From contig JAPNXP010000006.1 in the NCBI GenBank assembly GCA_028753945.1, positions 868,001-932,000 of the forward strand: 64,000 bases of DNA, written 5' to 3'. Numbering within the stretch: position 1 is the first letter of the stretch; each line of letters begins with the position of its first letter. The notes beneath the pieces were generated by a model. It did no database searches and was not told the origin of the DNA. It worked only from the letters and a program-made list of their open reading frames with translations. The DNA is from Hexactinellida sp. DTS-2022. Lineage: Eukaryota > Porifera > Hexactinellida. Below are positions 12,151 through 22,650 of this stretch, in pieces. The position numbers were made by a program, and so were the translations under genes.

Positions 12151-12750
12151 ATGGCTGCATGGAAGAAACAATACATTGATCTATGCGGAGTAACAGAAGC
12201 AACAAAGCGGCCTAAAGGTCGTAATTTCCTTTGCATTGGGAAATTAGGATGTGTATCATTTTCTGCAATAAAAAATACTAAGAAAGTAACAGTCTACGCA
12301 CACCCAACATTTAAGGATATCCATATACTGACGTTCAGTAACGGAGTACGAGAGAATAATACAAAATTATGGGGAGACAATCGTATTATTAGTATTAGGA
12401 AAATAATTCCACCAAATTTTGTGCAAGTTCAGCTACCATTTCAGAACACAGATGAGCATATACAATATACAATGGAACAAAACAACTCAATTCCAAATGT
12501 CACCAGCTGTAACTGTGTAGAGTTCACAAATACTTTTTCATACCAAAATAGCACTTCTTCACTTGAAATGAACAGCTCTGCAAATAATTGCAATGCACCC
12601 ACTATGTACGATCCAAACTGCTCCCATCAATTGAACAATAATTATATAGAAGAAATGGAAATACAGAAACAGATGCTAGAAAATGAGAAGCAATGGCTAT
12701 TATTGGAAATAGATGAATATCGAAATAGGTTGGAATACCAAAATATTTAG
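12151..12750 (+). CDS. array gene 4: tandem-family protein, conserved domain plus coiled coil
   Basis: A 199-residue intronless protein. The family domain spans about 22-95: KGRNFLCIGK, a VTVYAH strand, IHILTFSNGVR, TKLWGD, IISIRKIIPPNF and VQVQL. A Ser/Asn-rich linker follows (about 97-163). The final 35 residues (IEEMEIQKQMLENEKQWLL and on) form a predicted coiled coil. The domain-linker-coiled-coil order matches gene 2, and the short gene 5 lacks the linker. A TATA-like TATAAAT lies at 12104-12110, 47 bp upstream. No catalytic or secretion motif is visible; a DNA- or protein-binding role is conceivable but unproven. Confidence 0.72.
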   Translation: MAAWKKQYIDLCGVTEATKRPKGRNFLCIGKLGCVSFSAIKNTKKVTVYAHPTFKDIHILTFSNGVRENNTKLWGDNRIISIRKIIPPNFVQVQLPFQNTDEHIQYTMEQNNSIPNVTSCNCVEFTNTFSYQNSTSSLEMNSSANNCNAPTMYDPNCSHQLNNNYIEEMEIQKQMLENEKQWLLLEIDEYRNRLEYQNI

Positions 12751-13209
12751 ATATAACGAACCCGAAAGATTCTAGCTATTAGCTCTCTTTCTTATTTTAC
12801 AAAATATTGTCTTAGCACACCTCTACAATAATGCAACAATTTGATGCTTTCATGTTACACAAGCACGCTTCGCTGCTTCGCTGCGCGGATTTTAAACACA
12901 GTTTTAGCTTTGATCTCATTTAGCCTCTGCCTTCTGTTATATGAGTTCTAAATGTTAAGATATTGTACTACTGTATTGATAATAGTAAATATATACTAAC
13001 AAATGTGACAATTTTTATGTAAAATATATATGTTGAAGAATTGAGCATAATTTCCATATACAAACTGAAATCCCTCTTATCGCTGAACTATTATTGTTTT
13101 ATACATTAATATTATGTGAATAAATTATTTACACACACTATTATCTACACTTGTGGCAACAAGTGATGAAGTAATTGTTCATCACTCGTTGACACAGTGT
13201 GACATAATA

Positions 13210-13520
13210 CAGTACAACCTCGCTAATCCGAACGGGAGATCCAAAAATATACTTGTAATACAAGTGGGAAATAATCTTAAATATAGGTACCGTATATTAC
13301 AATGGAAGTATAAAAATAAGTATCAGACAAGTATTATAAGTAGTATATTACTAGAGGTTTTGTTTGATTACAAAGGTTTTAGGTTTTGATAAGTTCGGTT
13401 CGGATTATAGAGGTTCTCATCATATACATAGATACATATAGAAATGTAGTATTAATTCATTAATTGGAACGGAAATTTTTGAATCAAACACCGCAGTTCG
13501 GATTAGCGAGGGGTCTACTG
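13210..13520. repeat. pogo/Tigger-like MITE with TA target duplication
   Basis: The left end CAGTACAACCTCGCTAATCC and the right end GGATTAGCGAGGGGTCTACTG (minor mismatches) are inverted repeats. TA lies on both sides (13208-13209 and 13521-13522). The 311-bp interior has subterminal GGTTCGGATTATAGAGG repeats. An open frame at 13153-13389 runs into it and is not a gene. Confidence 0.7.
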
Positions 13521-15386
13521 TAGTGTTAATACAGTTAGACTGGATTCTGAATGACTTAGCACTATTTATACTAAATAGTATAGCATGTATTGTATTCCAT
13601 GGTAAAATCCTGGAATTGATTGGCAAATTTAAAAGTGCTAATGTTGAGATGAAAACGTTAAAGGATAATTTTTAAAACAAAAATCCATCCATAAAATTTG
13701 CAATATTCTAAGCATCAAAATAGCGTCTTGAATATAAAAATTGTAAAGCGACCCAATAATATTACTCTAATTTCATGGAAGATCCAGGGCAGTGGCGTGC
13801 TGGGCAGACGATTAAAATTGTATTTGAAGACTCACACAAATATGCCACTATAAAGTTTGAGTTAAAGGGCTGAAATTTTTGTAGCGGAAAAAGAGTGTGC
13901 GTGCGAGATATCGAATGTTCCGATAAATGGCATTCGATATAGCGAACATTATATAATCGAGTAAAAATGAAAATTCATTCGAGATAGCTGGCATTCGAAA
14001 GCAGATGTTAATTGTATATACGGTAATTTGATCCAGGGATACAAAAATCTCAGTATATATTTTTGGCGTTAAATCTAGCTAGGGGTATTTTGGAGCTGAC
14101 ATTATATTGGATAATTTTCGTCGTTATTTCCTTAAAAATTTCCTCTGCTGCGGGATAAATTTTAAATAAAGCTTTGATAAAAAAATATTATTCATAATAT
14201 TATGCAATTATTACTAAAATAACAGGTAATTTTGAGGAAACTCCAGTAACTAAATACAAATGTTGACACCTAATTAAATTATAGGTCATTATTAGACAAG
14301 AGGGTTATGCATATGTAGGGAAGCAAAAATTTAATGACACCTTCAATTACAGCTTTGTAATTGAATGATTCCTACAATTTGACTCAAGCTAGTAAAAGTA
14401 CTTTGTATAATTATGATATCTAGTACATGCACAATAATTATCATTTAGCAATTTAATGACACAATAAATATTATAGCAATAATCTAAAATAGGTTTCAAA
14501 TACAATTATTTTGATAGTCTGACCAAATATATTTGCGTATAGTGTACGTATTAAGTAGTTTACGATATCAAATTCTTGTAACACTTTCATGAACTTTAAA
14601 AATGGCAACAAAAGTCTAAAATATTGTTAGTCCATTTGAATTTATTCCCATAAATGTTGTAATGTCTGGATACGCCCCTGTCTAGAGATCAGAATCAAGG
14701 CCAGGTTTATGCAAGGGTTTTAGCTAATTAGTAATTAGATAATCAATTATTGTATAAATCGGCTTAAATATCGATTTCTATTACGTTTATGCCGTCTTTC
14801 AAATTTAGCGCATAAGAATACTGTTCTTATTAACTGGAATTTCGCATTAACCGTGTTCGTACTAACGAAGTTCTACATATCTTGTTGCTATTCGTTGTTA
14901 GGACCAATGTTAAGATAAATTTACTTACTAGCAAAGGTTAATTTTCTTACCAAAGACTTAACAAGTCTGTGATCTCAAATTTCATCCATTTATAAAAACC
15001 ACCTATATCATAAGGTCTTATCATAGAATACATATCATATCGATAATAATTTCAGTAATAACTACGTAATAGAAGCGTGGGATCCGATTTAAATAATTAA
15101 ATTTCAATGATAAATCTTCGGCGTGGAACAAGAAAAATTCATAAATTGAAGTGTATCCTATATCTATTCTTGTGCTACCTATATTTAGAGACTTTTTAAA
15201 TTGAAAATAAAGTGAATACACTATTACAGTTAATTTCACTTTGGACGCATCAACAGAACACTACCTACAAATTAAAGGATTATTTGCTCAATCTATTTCT
15301 ATTTTGGCTCATACAGTTTTCTTAAAAGAGAATATGGACTAGATTATCTATAAATAAGGTTTACAAAGTATTTTTTATCACAAAAC
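13521..15386. other. intergenic with possible large MITE and pogo scraps
   Basis: CAGTGGCGTGCTGGGCAG at 13790 and a distant inverted partner CTGGATACGCCCCTG ending at 14680 resemble the CAGGGGCGTAG termini of the elements at 25885 and 62008. They may mark an old, internally interrupted element of about 890 bp, although no target duplication is visible. A short inverted pair around 13915-14000 contains CATTCGATATAGC and CATTCGAGATAGC. A pogo-like end (GTTCGTACTAACGAAGTTCTAC) lies near 14855-14876. No gene is supported. Confidence 0.4.
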
Positions 15387-15800
15387 ATGTATAATAAATT
15401 ATATTATATTAACAGCTGCAGGGTTACTGAAGTGAATGGACAGAAAAAGTATCGCAATTTCCTATGCATAGGGCCAATAGAATCACTCTCTCTCGCAGCA
15501 ATAAAATACCAGAATAGTGTAAGCATCTACGCTCACAAAATAAAAAGAAATATTCATATTATTTCGTTCAGGAATGCTGTAAGAATCGAAAACAAGCAAT
15601 TATGGGGCAACAATCTCGTTATTAGCATCCGGAAACAAATTCCTTCAGACTTTATACAAGTACAGCTAGAAGTTAATGTGGCTCAAGAAGAGATAGAAAT
15701 AGTCGAATTATTAAAAATGAAAAAGAAATACTTAACGGAGGTTCTTCAACTAGAGATAGAAATTCAGAGTTTAAAGACAAATATTACTTTAATGATTTAA
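15387..15800 (+). CDS. array gene 5: minimal tandem-family protein
   Basis: At 137 residues this is the shortest and cleanest member. The domain is at about 20-94 (KKYRNFLCIG, SIYAH, NIHIISFRNAVRIENK, QLWGNN, ISIRKQIPSDF, IQVQL). It runs almost directly into a coiled coil at 99-132 (EEIEIVELLKMKKKYL through EIEIQSL). Because the variable linker of genes 2 and 4 is missing, gene 5 defines the family core. It is intronless. A TATA-like TATAAATA lies at 15349-15356, 38 bp before the ATG. The charged heptads predict a dimer or higher oligomer. Function is unknown. Confidence 0.72.
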   Translation: MYNKLYYINSCRVTEVNGQKKYRNFLCIGPIESLSLAAIKYQNSVSIYAHKIKRNIHIISFRNAVRIENKQLWGNNLVISIRKQIPSDFIQVQLEVNVAQEEIEIVELLKMKKKYLTEVLQLEIEIQSLKTNITLMI

Positions 15801-16082
15801 TTAAGCTCTTCTTCATAACTAACAAGCTGCTGCGTTCGCTCAAGAATATAACTTCAATAAAGTATAAATTATATTTATAGAATTGCCTGACATATTATAT
15901 TCTGCGGAATTGAGAATCTCAATCTAGCTTATAAACTTGCATATATAATCATTCATGCTAAATAATTTATCTATAAGCTTATATCAAAACTAATTAAATA
16001 TACTAGGATCATACTTTGAAATCAGTTAATTTGTTAGTTGATGTTCTGTATCAACAAAAAGTATCAAAAAATTATATATATA

Positions 16083-16245
16083 CAGTCAGGTTTTTGTATT
16101 ATGAACATTAAAGGGACCAAAATTGTGTTCTAATAGAGAGACTTCATAATAAGCGACTTAAGATAAACCCAAAGTTGTTAATTTGGGACCATAGGAACCA
16201 TAAGGCTATAAAAAGTTCTTCATATTAAGCAGACGAAAAATTTAT
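16083..16245. repeat. MITE of the CAGTCAGGTT family, partial
   Basis: CAGTCAGGTTTTTGTATTAT after a TA starts the element. Internal GAACATTAAAGGGACCAAAA and TTCATATTAAGCAGACG match the copy at 18910-19078, but the right terminus is not clear. The rest of 15801-17651 is AT-rich, and I see no gene in it. Confidence 0.5.
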
Positions 16246-17651
16246 GATCTTAAAATTAGAATAGAAAATAATCTAAAAATGCTCAAATAAAAATAGACGG
16301 AATATTTTAACAGAACAGTAAGTTAAATTTAGTTTGCATTTAAGAACAATTTTGTCTCTGGAAAAGTTCCGATTCAATTCAACACGTTATATCGAACAAA
16401 AGTTATGGTGTAGTTTACAGTATATTCTAATAAATGATTAGATGACCCATTGATCAGTTGACCAATCTGTTCCTATAGGGATTTCGTGGACACTACGAAT
16501 AGCATTAAAATAATAATAATTCTAAGTTGCTGTTATTGACTATTTTAACAAGGTTAAAAAAACAGAGAGAAATTGATTTATTCAAAAATAATACTGAATA
16601 AACTAATTATGATAATTTCTGATCCAAACTTCTAACAAGTAGTTGTTAATTTAAACCTTAACAAATTAGTGATTAATTAAATTTTGTAGAATATTAGTAA
16701 GTGATTAACAATCACTTTGTAATATTTACTAAATTAATTAGTATTAATTATGTTAATTTCTGTATAACATCTACCAGAGAATAAACTGAATAAAAACATG
16801 TTATAATTTCAGGTGAAATTTTTTGGTGTCAATGACAAAGGAGTTTAGAACGTTAGTAGAAAAAGGTCAAAAAATAAAAAATTCTACAACCTAATCAATT
16901 TGACCTAGTCTACCATTTCCAATTAAACATTAATGTCTAGTATGTATCACTAAAACTCATACAAATAGTTATTGCACCTACACAAATCTACTTAGTGGTT
17001 TTAGAAACAACTACAATATGTTCTCTCTAATAGTCTACCTCTGGACAAAAGGACCCAGGTGGAAAATTAGAGAGCATGGACTATTAGAGAATTCAGCCTT
17101 TAGTAACATTAAAGGTATATATTAATAGTTCATAGTATAATAGATAAAGTAATAGTACAAGCAATTATAATCGCGGTTTTATAGCAAACTATTAGGAGTA
17201 CGAACTCTGCGTCAGTAATAAGGATATCTACCTGTAGTCATAGGGTCCCCATGTGGACGTTAATAACTTAATATTGAAACAATCTCGCGTATACAATATC
17301 TAAATTAATAGAAACACGATAAGCAATCCAGGTGATTTATGTGAGTAGAATCCTATCAAAAGATTGATGGCAATTAAGTAGACTCTGAATTAAAAATTGT
17401 AAGGGTTTTCTCGCCATTATTACAATGAAAAACGTACATAATAATCTACACATAAATCATGTGAGTCTTCTGATTTGCAAAGGACAAATCATAAATTAGA
17501 TTTCCGATCGATGATAAGAGCAATTAGAATACGAATCCTTTAGTAATCAACAGCCCAAACAATATAACATACTCCTAGTTTATACAAATAGACAAATAGA
17601 TATACTTACTAAAGGAAAATAAAAGCACAGTTCAAAAGAAGTAAAAGCGAG

Positions 17652-18293
17652 TTAGACAATATGAAGTGCAGCCATCTTTTCAAAATCTCTATGATTAATT
17701 TTTGGTCTTTCTACTTTCAACTCCTTATCTTTTTCATCCCATTTTTCATCATAGAAAAACCTTCTCCTTTCTCTATCCAATGACTTGGCTTCCTTATCCC
17801 AAACCCTAACTTTATCTTCATCATTTTTATTCATTTGAGAGTCAGTAACTTTGAATGGAATTTCCCAATTATCCCCCAAAGTTGGTACGAATGGTTTTGT
17901 AATTTTCACATGCATATACATATCATCTGCTTGATGTAACTTAACATAGTAAGCCATTTCCTCACTGACGTATTGACAAAAGCGGAGGCCTTCAAAATGG
18001 TCCCTTTCAATGCCGGTTTTGTCGGTAATCTGGTCTCTCACTGAGTCGATTACTCGCTGCACATATGAATCGAATGGACGTTCTGCGAATTGGGGATCAG
18101 GATTAGGTACTTTTTCTGGCTCCTTATTCTTGCGAAAGTCAGTGGATAATATCATGGGCTCCGGTTTCCTTTCTTTCGGTACGTATTTATTTCTGTCCTT
18201 ACTCGGGTCTGCTATGAACGTAGTTACCTCGGCTTGTTTCCGCTCTGGCTTCGTTTCATCCTTTTTCGCCTTTTTCGGTTCATTAGTCGCCAT
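17652..18293 (-). CDS. stefin/cystatin-like domain protein with charged tails
   Basis: The protein is 213 residues from the preferred Met at 18293 (context CAAATGGCG); an in-frame Met at 18329 would add 12 residues. The first 70 residues are Lys/Glu/Pro-rich and look disordered. Residues 71-161 resemble a type-1 cystatin (stefin): a helix (DSYVQRVIDSVRDQI), a strand containing CQYVSEEM where stefins carry QxVxG, then AYYVKLH, MYMHVKI and a KPFVP turn. The inhibitory glycine is replaced (QYVSE), so protease inhibition is doubtful. Residues 162-213 are again highly charged. There is no signal peptide, which suits an intracellular stefin. The assignment rests on fold-level similarity read by eye. 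The gene lies opposite to and between the array and the channel cluster. Confidence 0.55.
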   Translation of the reverse strand: MATNEPKKAKKDETKPERKQAEVTTFIADPSKDRNKYVPKERKPEPMILSTDFRKNKEPEKVPNPDPQFAERPFDSYVQRVIDSVRDQITDKTGIERDHFEGLRFCQYVSEEMAYYVKLHQADDMYMHVKITKPFVPTLGDNWEIPFKVTDSQMNKNDEDKVRVWDKEAKSLDRERRRFFYDEKWDEKDKELKVERPKINHRDFEKMAALHIV

Positions 18294-18392
18294 TTGGTCT
18301 GAACTACAACTAGTTAACCAACTTAACAATATGAATTGATTTTAGATAAAAAGAATAAACAGGTCTTCAAAAGACATACTACAGTAACAGCA

Positions 18393-18625
18393 TGCTCTCA
18401 TTAATACAAACACTAGGGGACCGTCGAAATTTGATCTTATTATCCGGAATTCGACTTGCATGCATTGGAATAGGCTAGGGGAATCAAACTTTGTACTCCT
18501 TAACAGATATTTGTGTTTATATTTACGAAAGTCTACAGTTTGAAAATGCAAATACAGTATTCGCTCGTTAGAACGAACACGGTTAATACGGAATTCCGGT
18601 TAATACGTACTCTTTCAGTCCGCTT
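18393..18625. repeat. pogo-like MITE remnants
   Basis: TCATTAATACAAACACTAGG, GGGACCGTCGAAATTTGA, CATGCATTGGAATAGGCTAG and then CGTTAGAACGAACACGG with GGAATTCCGGTTAATACG are signature blocks of the pogo-like family, rearranged or duplicated just upstream of the stefin-like gene. Confidence 0.5.
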
Positions 18626-18909
18626 CAAAGCCTTTTCCTGAAAATATAGGAACTTAAGATGCAATTTTTAAATTTCAGAGTAATCATTTAGTTCCAGAGG
18701 TTAAAAAACTATGCATATATCAACTGTACAACAGATGCAGATAATTTTATCCTTAGCCTATTGAATAATGCTATAGAAGATTAGAATATCATGTACACTT
18801 AAATAATTATAGTTATTACACCACCAATATTACTGTTTACCAAACTATTCTCAATTTCAATGTAATATTATATTACAATGGACAGATTGAGTTCACCAAT
18901 ATTTTATAT

Positions 18910-19078
18910 AGTCAGGTTCTTTTATCATGAACATTCAAGGGAGCAAAATTGTGTTCATAATAAGCGAACTCAACTTAATACAAACGCTATGTAAGTTGTT
19001 AAATTGGGACCATAGGGCTTGTTCATAATAAAAAATCTTCATATTAAGCAGACGATAAGTTGTTCGCAGACCTGACTG
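18910..19078. repeat. MITE of the CAGTCAGGTT family
   Basis: The left AGTCAGGTTCTTTTATCATG and the right CGCAGACCTGACTG, followed by TA, are inverted ends. The interior has GTTCATAATAAGCGAACT and its approximate inverse. About 169 bp, non-coding. Confidence 0.55.
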
Positions 19079-19669
19079 TACTGTTCAGCTCGATGAATGA
19101 CATAAGGGTAATTGTTCAAGGCAGGCTTTAGTTAACGGATACATATTTTATTGACTACTAGGCTAATTATTGCATAAAATATTCTAAAAATATCTGCATT
19201 TTCGCTGGGAATTAATTTTTCGTCTAAGTTACATAAAATACGAAATGTACTTATGTGTTGACTGTAATTAATGGGCTACGTTTTAAAACTGAGTATATTG
19301 TTTAATAAATATTGAGAGAAAAAAACAAATTGAGCAGCTTCTACTGTGGTGAGAAAATCAGATCGTTAACCAACATCACCTTCGATATACTATATAAAAG
19401 TATTCAAGACGAGCAATTGTACAAGATACAAATTCGCGACTGAGGTTGATTATTCTAGTACAAGTTGATAGAGATGAATAATTTGCTAAAGGAAATACTC
19501 AGAGAAGCAGTCATTACTCATTAAGTAAACTCCGGATTAAAATTTTAAATGACATATGTAATGTTATAACCGTCCGGCATACAACCACTTTTTTCACAAA
19601 AATCTTTATACGTATCATTACGACATTTGAAGGCTCAGCCTAAGGAAACATACTAATGGTGCCATGAAA

Positions 19670-20165
19670 GAGTGGTCCTTTTTAGTTGGCGAAATAAGTT
19701 TATTCAAGATTGTACGCTATCGACTAACAGAACACTTAAAGCACTACTTGACAGAATGATCCTCTTGATTCCACACATGGGATTGTGCTGGGATTGTTTT
19801 CGCACCGAGTATTTAGATGTTAATACAGACAAAAAAACTCCTAATGACAGTGAATACCAAAAAAACAAAACCTTTTGCTTCAACGAATCGCTAGTTTAGG
19901 TGACCATCGAACAAATGTCTGCTTGTTGACGAAAAATGAAAAAATTAGGGCGTAGCATTCTAAGTATCAAGATATTCTTTAATGTCCTTTTCCTCTTGTC
20001 ACTTGCATACTCATTTGATACTTGCAGCTTATGAGCCAATTCTTAACGTGTATACGAAAGATCCACTGAATATTCTCAGAATTTACTGAATTGTTTGTAA
20101 CGAGTTACTTTAGTTTTAACGTTGTAACTGAAGGAGTGGAATTTTGCAGAGAATAATATAAAATA
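19670..20165 (+). pseudogene. decayed fragment of ankyrin/TRP-like channel
   Basis: The DNA aligns by eye with the pre-S1 to S2 part of the intact channels. It encodes IVRYRLTETLKALLDKM-like and TEYLDVNTDKKTPND-like segments (19672-19899 open), then, after frameshifts and stops, pieces equivalent to S1 (LLSLAYS-like at about 20005-20025) and the S2 end (EGVEF-like at about 20130). The ankyrin region, the pore and S6 are missing. It is an old relic, more diverged than copies 1-3, and shows that the cluster once extended further left. Confidence 0.7.
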
Positions 20166-20313
20166 AGAAAAAATACGTGATGCTACGATAGAAAATGGAT
20201 ATCAGACAGATAATTGAGGAGCATCAAGGAGGCCAAGGGAGTAATTTGCATATCCATTGTAAAACTGTGCAGGAAATATAGCAGTAGTAAATATAACTGT
20301 GCTGGAATTAAGG

Positions 20314-20385
20314 TCATGGAAATTAACGCGATTTGAGCAATTCGCGTTAATTTCATTGAGCGTCTATTTCCTATAAGAAGGTATA
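20314..20385. repeat. small copy of the AAATTAACGCG inverted element
   Basis: GGTCATGGAAATTAACGCG and, inverted, CGCGTTAATTTC plus TATTTCCTATAAGAAGGTA match the termini of the 400-bp element at 51401-51800. It appears to be a shortened copy. Confidence 0.5.
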
Positions 20386-20885
20386 GAATTATTTATATTT
20401 GCGAAAACATAGCATTATTGTGATGTTTTCGCAGATAAAATAAATGAATATATATATAGTGGTTTAGACCATTACAATGTTGCATATTTCAGGTATATGG
20501 AGTATAAGTGGTAATTACAGTAGCTTATTTAATGTGTCTGATACATTATATGGCATGATTATATTTGTTATACTTCTAACAAAGGATGTTCGACCTTTAA
20601 TCACGCGAATTCCTTGTAACCTTATAGCATACGAAACTAATTAGTAATTTTAGAGATTGAGTACGGGAATCCTAAATTAGTTTAGTTTAAATATACCTGC
20701 AAGACTAGGTGCCTATAAGAGACAAGGCATAAGTATTTAAGAGATTTTGATTAGGTAGAAATAGTGTATTCTTAACTGTTTCCATTATTTGAATCAAGCT
20801 TTTACAGTAGGTATGGAGTACAATTTATTATAAACGTACATATAAATTGCACATGCAGTTCGTTCTCACATATTCATGTGTTGAC

Positions 20886-21072
20886 TCCGTTTAATAGTGT
20901 CAGTTTTGTTCCAGGGTAGTTTGACCCAATTAAGCGAAGAAATCTATTAACCGGAAATATTTCGAGTCAAACTGTAATTCCGTCTTATAGATCCTTGTGA
21001 AATTTTGACATCAATAAGCGGAGAAAGCTACAGTATTAACCGGTGGCTCTATTAAGCGGAGTATACTATAAT
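20886..21072. repeat. MITE with CCGCTTAATAG termini
   Basis: The left ACTCCGTTTAATAGTGTCAG and the right GGCTCTATTAAGCGGAGTAT are inverted, with GTATTAACCGG and CTATTAACCGG inside. A lone matching end lies at about 49366-49395. Non-coding. Confidence 0.5.
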
Positions 21073-21284
21073 ATACGTATACATATATTACAGTGTATTA
21101 GAAAACTTTGTGTACACGAACACATAATATTTATTGTTTTCTAATACACTATAGCAATAGCTAATAGGTACTATATTATTGTCAGTCAGTAATTTCTGTA
21201 TAACAACATAATAATCCTATTTATTAGTAGACAATTATATATATATATTGCATATATTGAATTATATTCAACATATGCACTTAC

Positions 21285-21736
21285 CGATTACGAGCCCTTC
21301 GGTCTCGTCACTTTGTGACAGATCGGTGCTACGCACACAAGTTAACGGCCGCTGTGCGGCCTAACTTCCCACCCTTTTTACCATGGAAAATGGTAGAAAG
21401 GGACGTTATATACATCCCTTTATAAACTTTCCATAGTTTTGACTTGTTTTTCATATTCTAAATTTAGAAATGCGAAATTCGTGTTCAGCATACTCGTCTG
21501 CCTATAATACCCGTTGAAAGAAAACTTCTAGGTTGATTTTGAATTTTATTAATTTTTTACCTATTTGTGTAAACAACAACAACAAATATTAATATCAGAC
21601 ATTTGAAATCAGCATACTTGTTTACCTATTATAACATTTGAAAGTTAGTTTCTATCTAATATATAAATGCGGTTTATATTCCCCCATCACTTTAATACAA
21701 TCCGGACAAACACACAACAATCGAGTTTTAATAATA
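21285..21736 (+). repeat. SINE-like repeat, nearly complete
   Basis: Same order as the copy at 3634: head ACGAGCCCTTCGGTCTCGTC, hairpin AACGGCCGCTGTGCGGCC, body pieces, AATACAATCCGGACAAACAC and the CAATCGAGTTTTAATAAT end. The AAAC tail is very short here, in contrast with 6718-7195. Confidence 0.6.
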
Positions 21737-21855
21737 CGAGCCCTTCGGTCTCGGTCGCTTCGCGACTTTTGTTCGTTCGTGTTAGACACTACGCAACACA
21801 ATTAATTAACGGCCGCTTCGCGGCCTTTAATTAATTGTGTTCAGTATGCTGCTAT
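21737..21855 (+). repeat. head fragment of SINE-like repeat
   Basis: A second head (CGAGCCCTTCGGTCTCGGTC, then AACGGCCGCTTCGCGGCC) starts directly at the end of the previous copy. It is flanked by inverted AATTAATTAACGG and TTAATTAATT. The body is absent. Confidence 0.5.
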
Positions 21856-22229
21856 TTGGGACCCAAGTATGTCACCTAATTAATTAATTAATTCATGTTA
21901 TTTACTAACCCAGGATTTACTGCATAGGAAAATTGTTTGGTAAATAGTTGAATTACTTTGATAGTAATATTATGTATGCTTATGTGATTGACGTAAGCTA
22001 CATCACGAATAGAAATAAACTGATGGAAGTCAAACTGAATTAATCAAGTATGCAATTTCGGAAATATTGTAGGTGAAGATTAAATCATCAAACCTCAATA
22101 TGTGCATTGATGCAGCAATTGGAGTTACATTTTTGTTATGCCTGGCGCAGATTAAGTGCGAAAATTATAAAAATTTCTAGAGACATGCAACACATTCTGT
22201 TTTATAATGTGACAAAATAGTTTGACGAT

Positions 22230-22545
22230 CGAATAAATTTGTAAGAGCTGAATCCAAATTAGTTCCTACGTGACGTCACAATCCCATAAATCGGTATACG
22301 TGTCTCATTGTATGTTGTGTTATCATCTAAAATTGTGGGCGAATCGAATAAAAACTGAGAGTTATTTCCAAATATGTGCGTTATGACGTCATAATCCCGT
22401 TATTTCGCTTAGAAAACCAATAGATCGTTGTCGCAGTACAAAATTACCCCTGCATGCCAATTTTCAGCTTTCTAGGACTCGTAGTCTTTCCTATTAATTC
22501 TGGAACAAACACACAAACACACCCACACACACAACAATTCCTCAT
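22230..22545. repeat. retroposon-like 3' tail with CRE palindromes
   Basis: This stretch has two TGACGTCA palindromes (about 22270 and 22384), CATGCCAATTTTCAGCTTTC, a GGACTCGTAGTC segment, then a CA-rich tail (ACACACAAACACACC). This resembles the 3' end of a LINE or SINE rather than a promoter. It ends about 100 bp before the start codon of channel copy 1, so the palindromes could still affect that gene. Confidence 0.4.
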
Positions 22546-22650
22546 TTAATATATAGATATATATGTAGATAAAATAGGACAATTAGTTTCTTTCAATAAT
22601 GAATACCCTCAAACACCTCAAATTTCCATTTAATTAATAGCAACTATTAA

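Noticed and set aside
13153-13389. 78-residue open frame
   Set aside because: It runs into the TA-flanked MITE at 13210-13520 and shows no family similarity.
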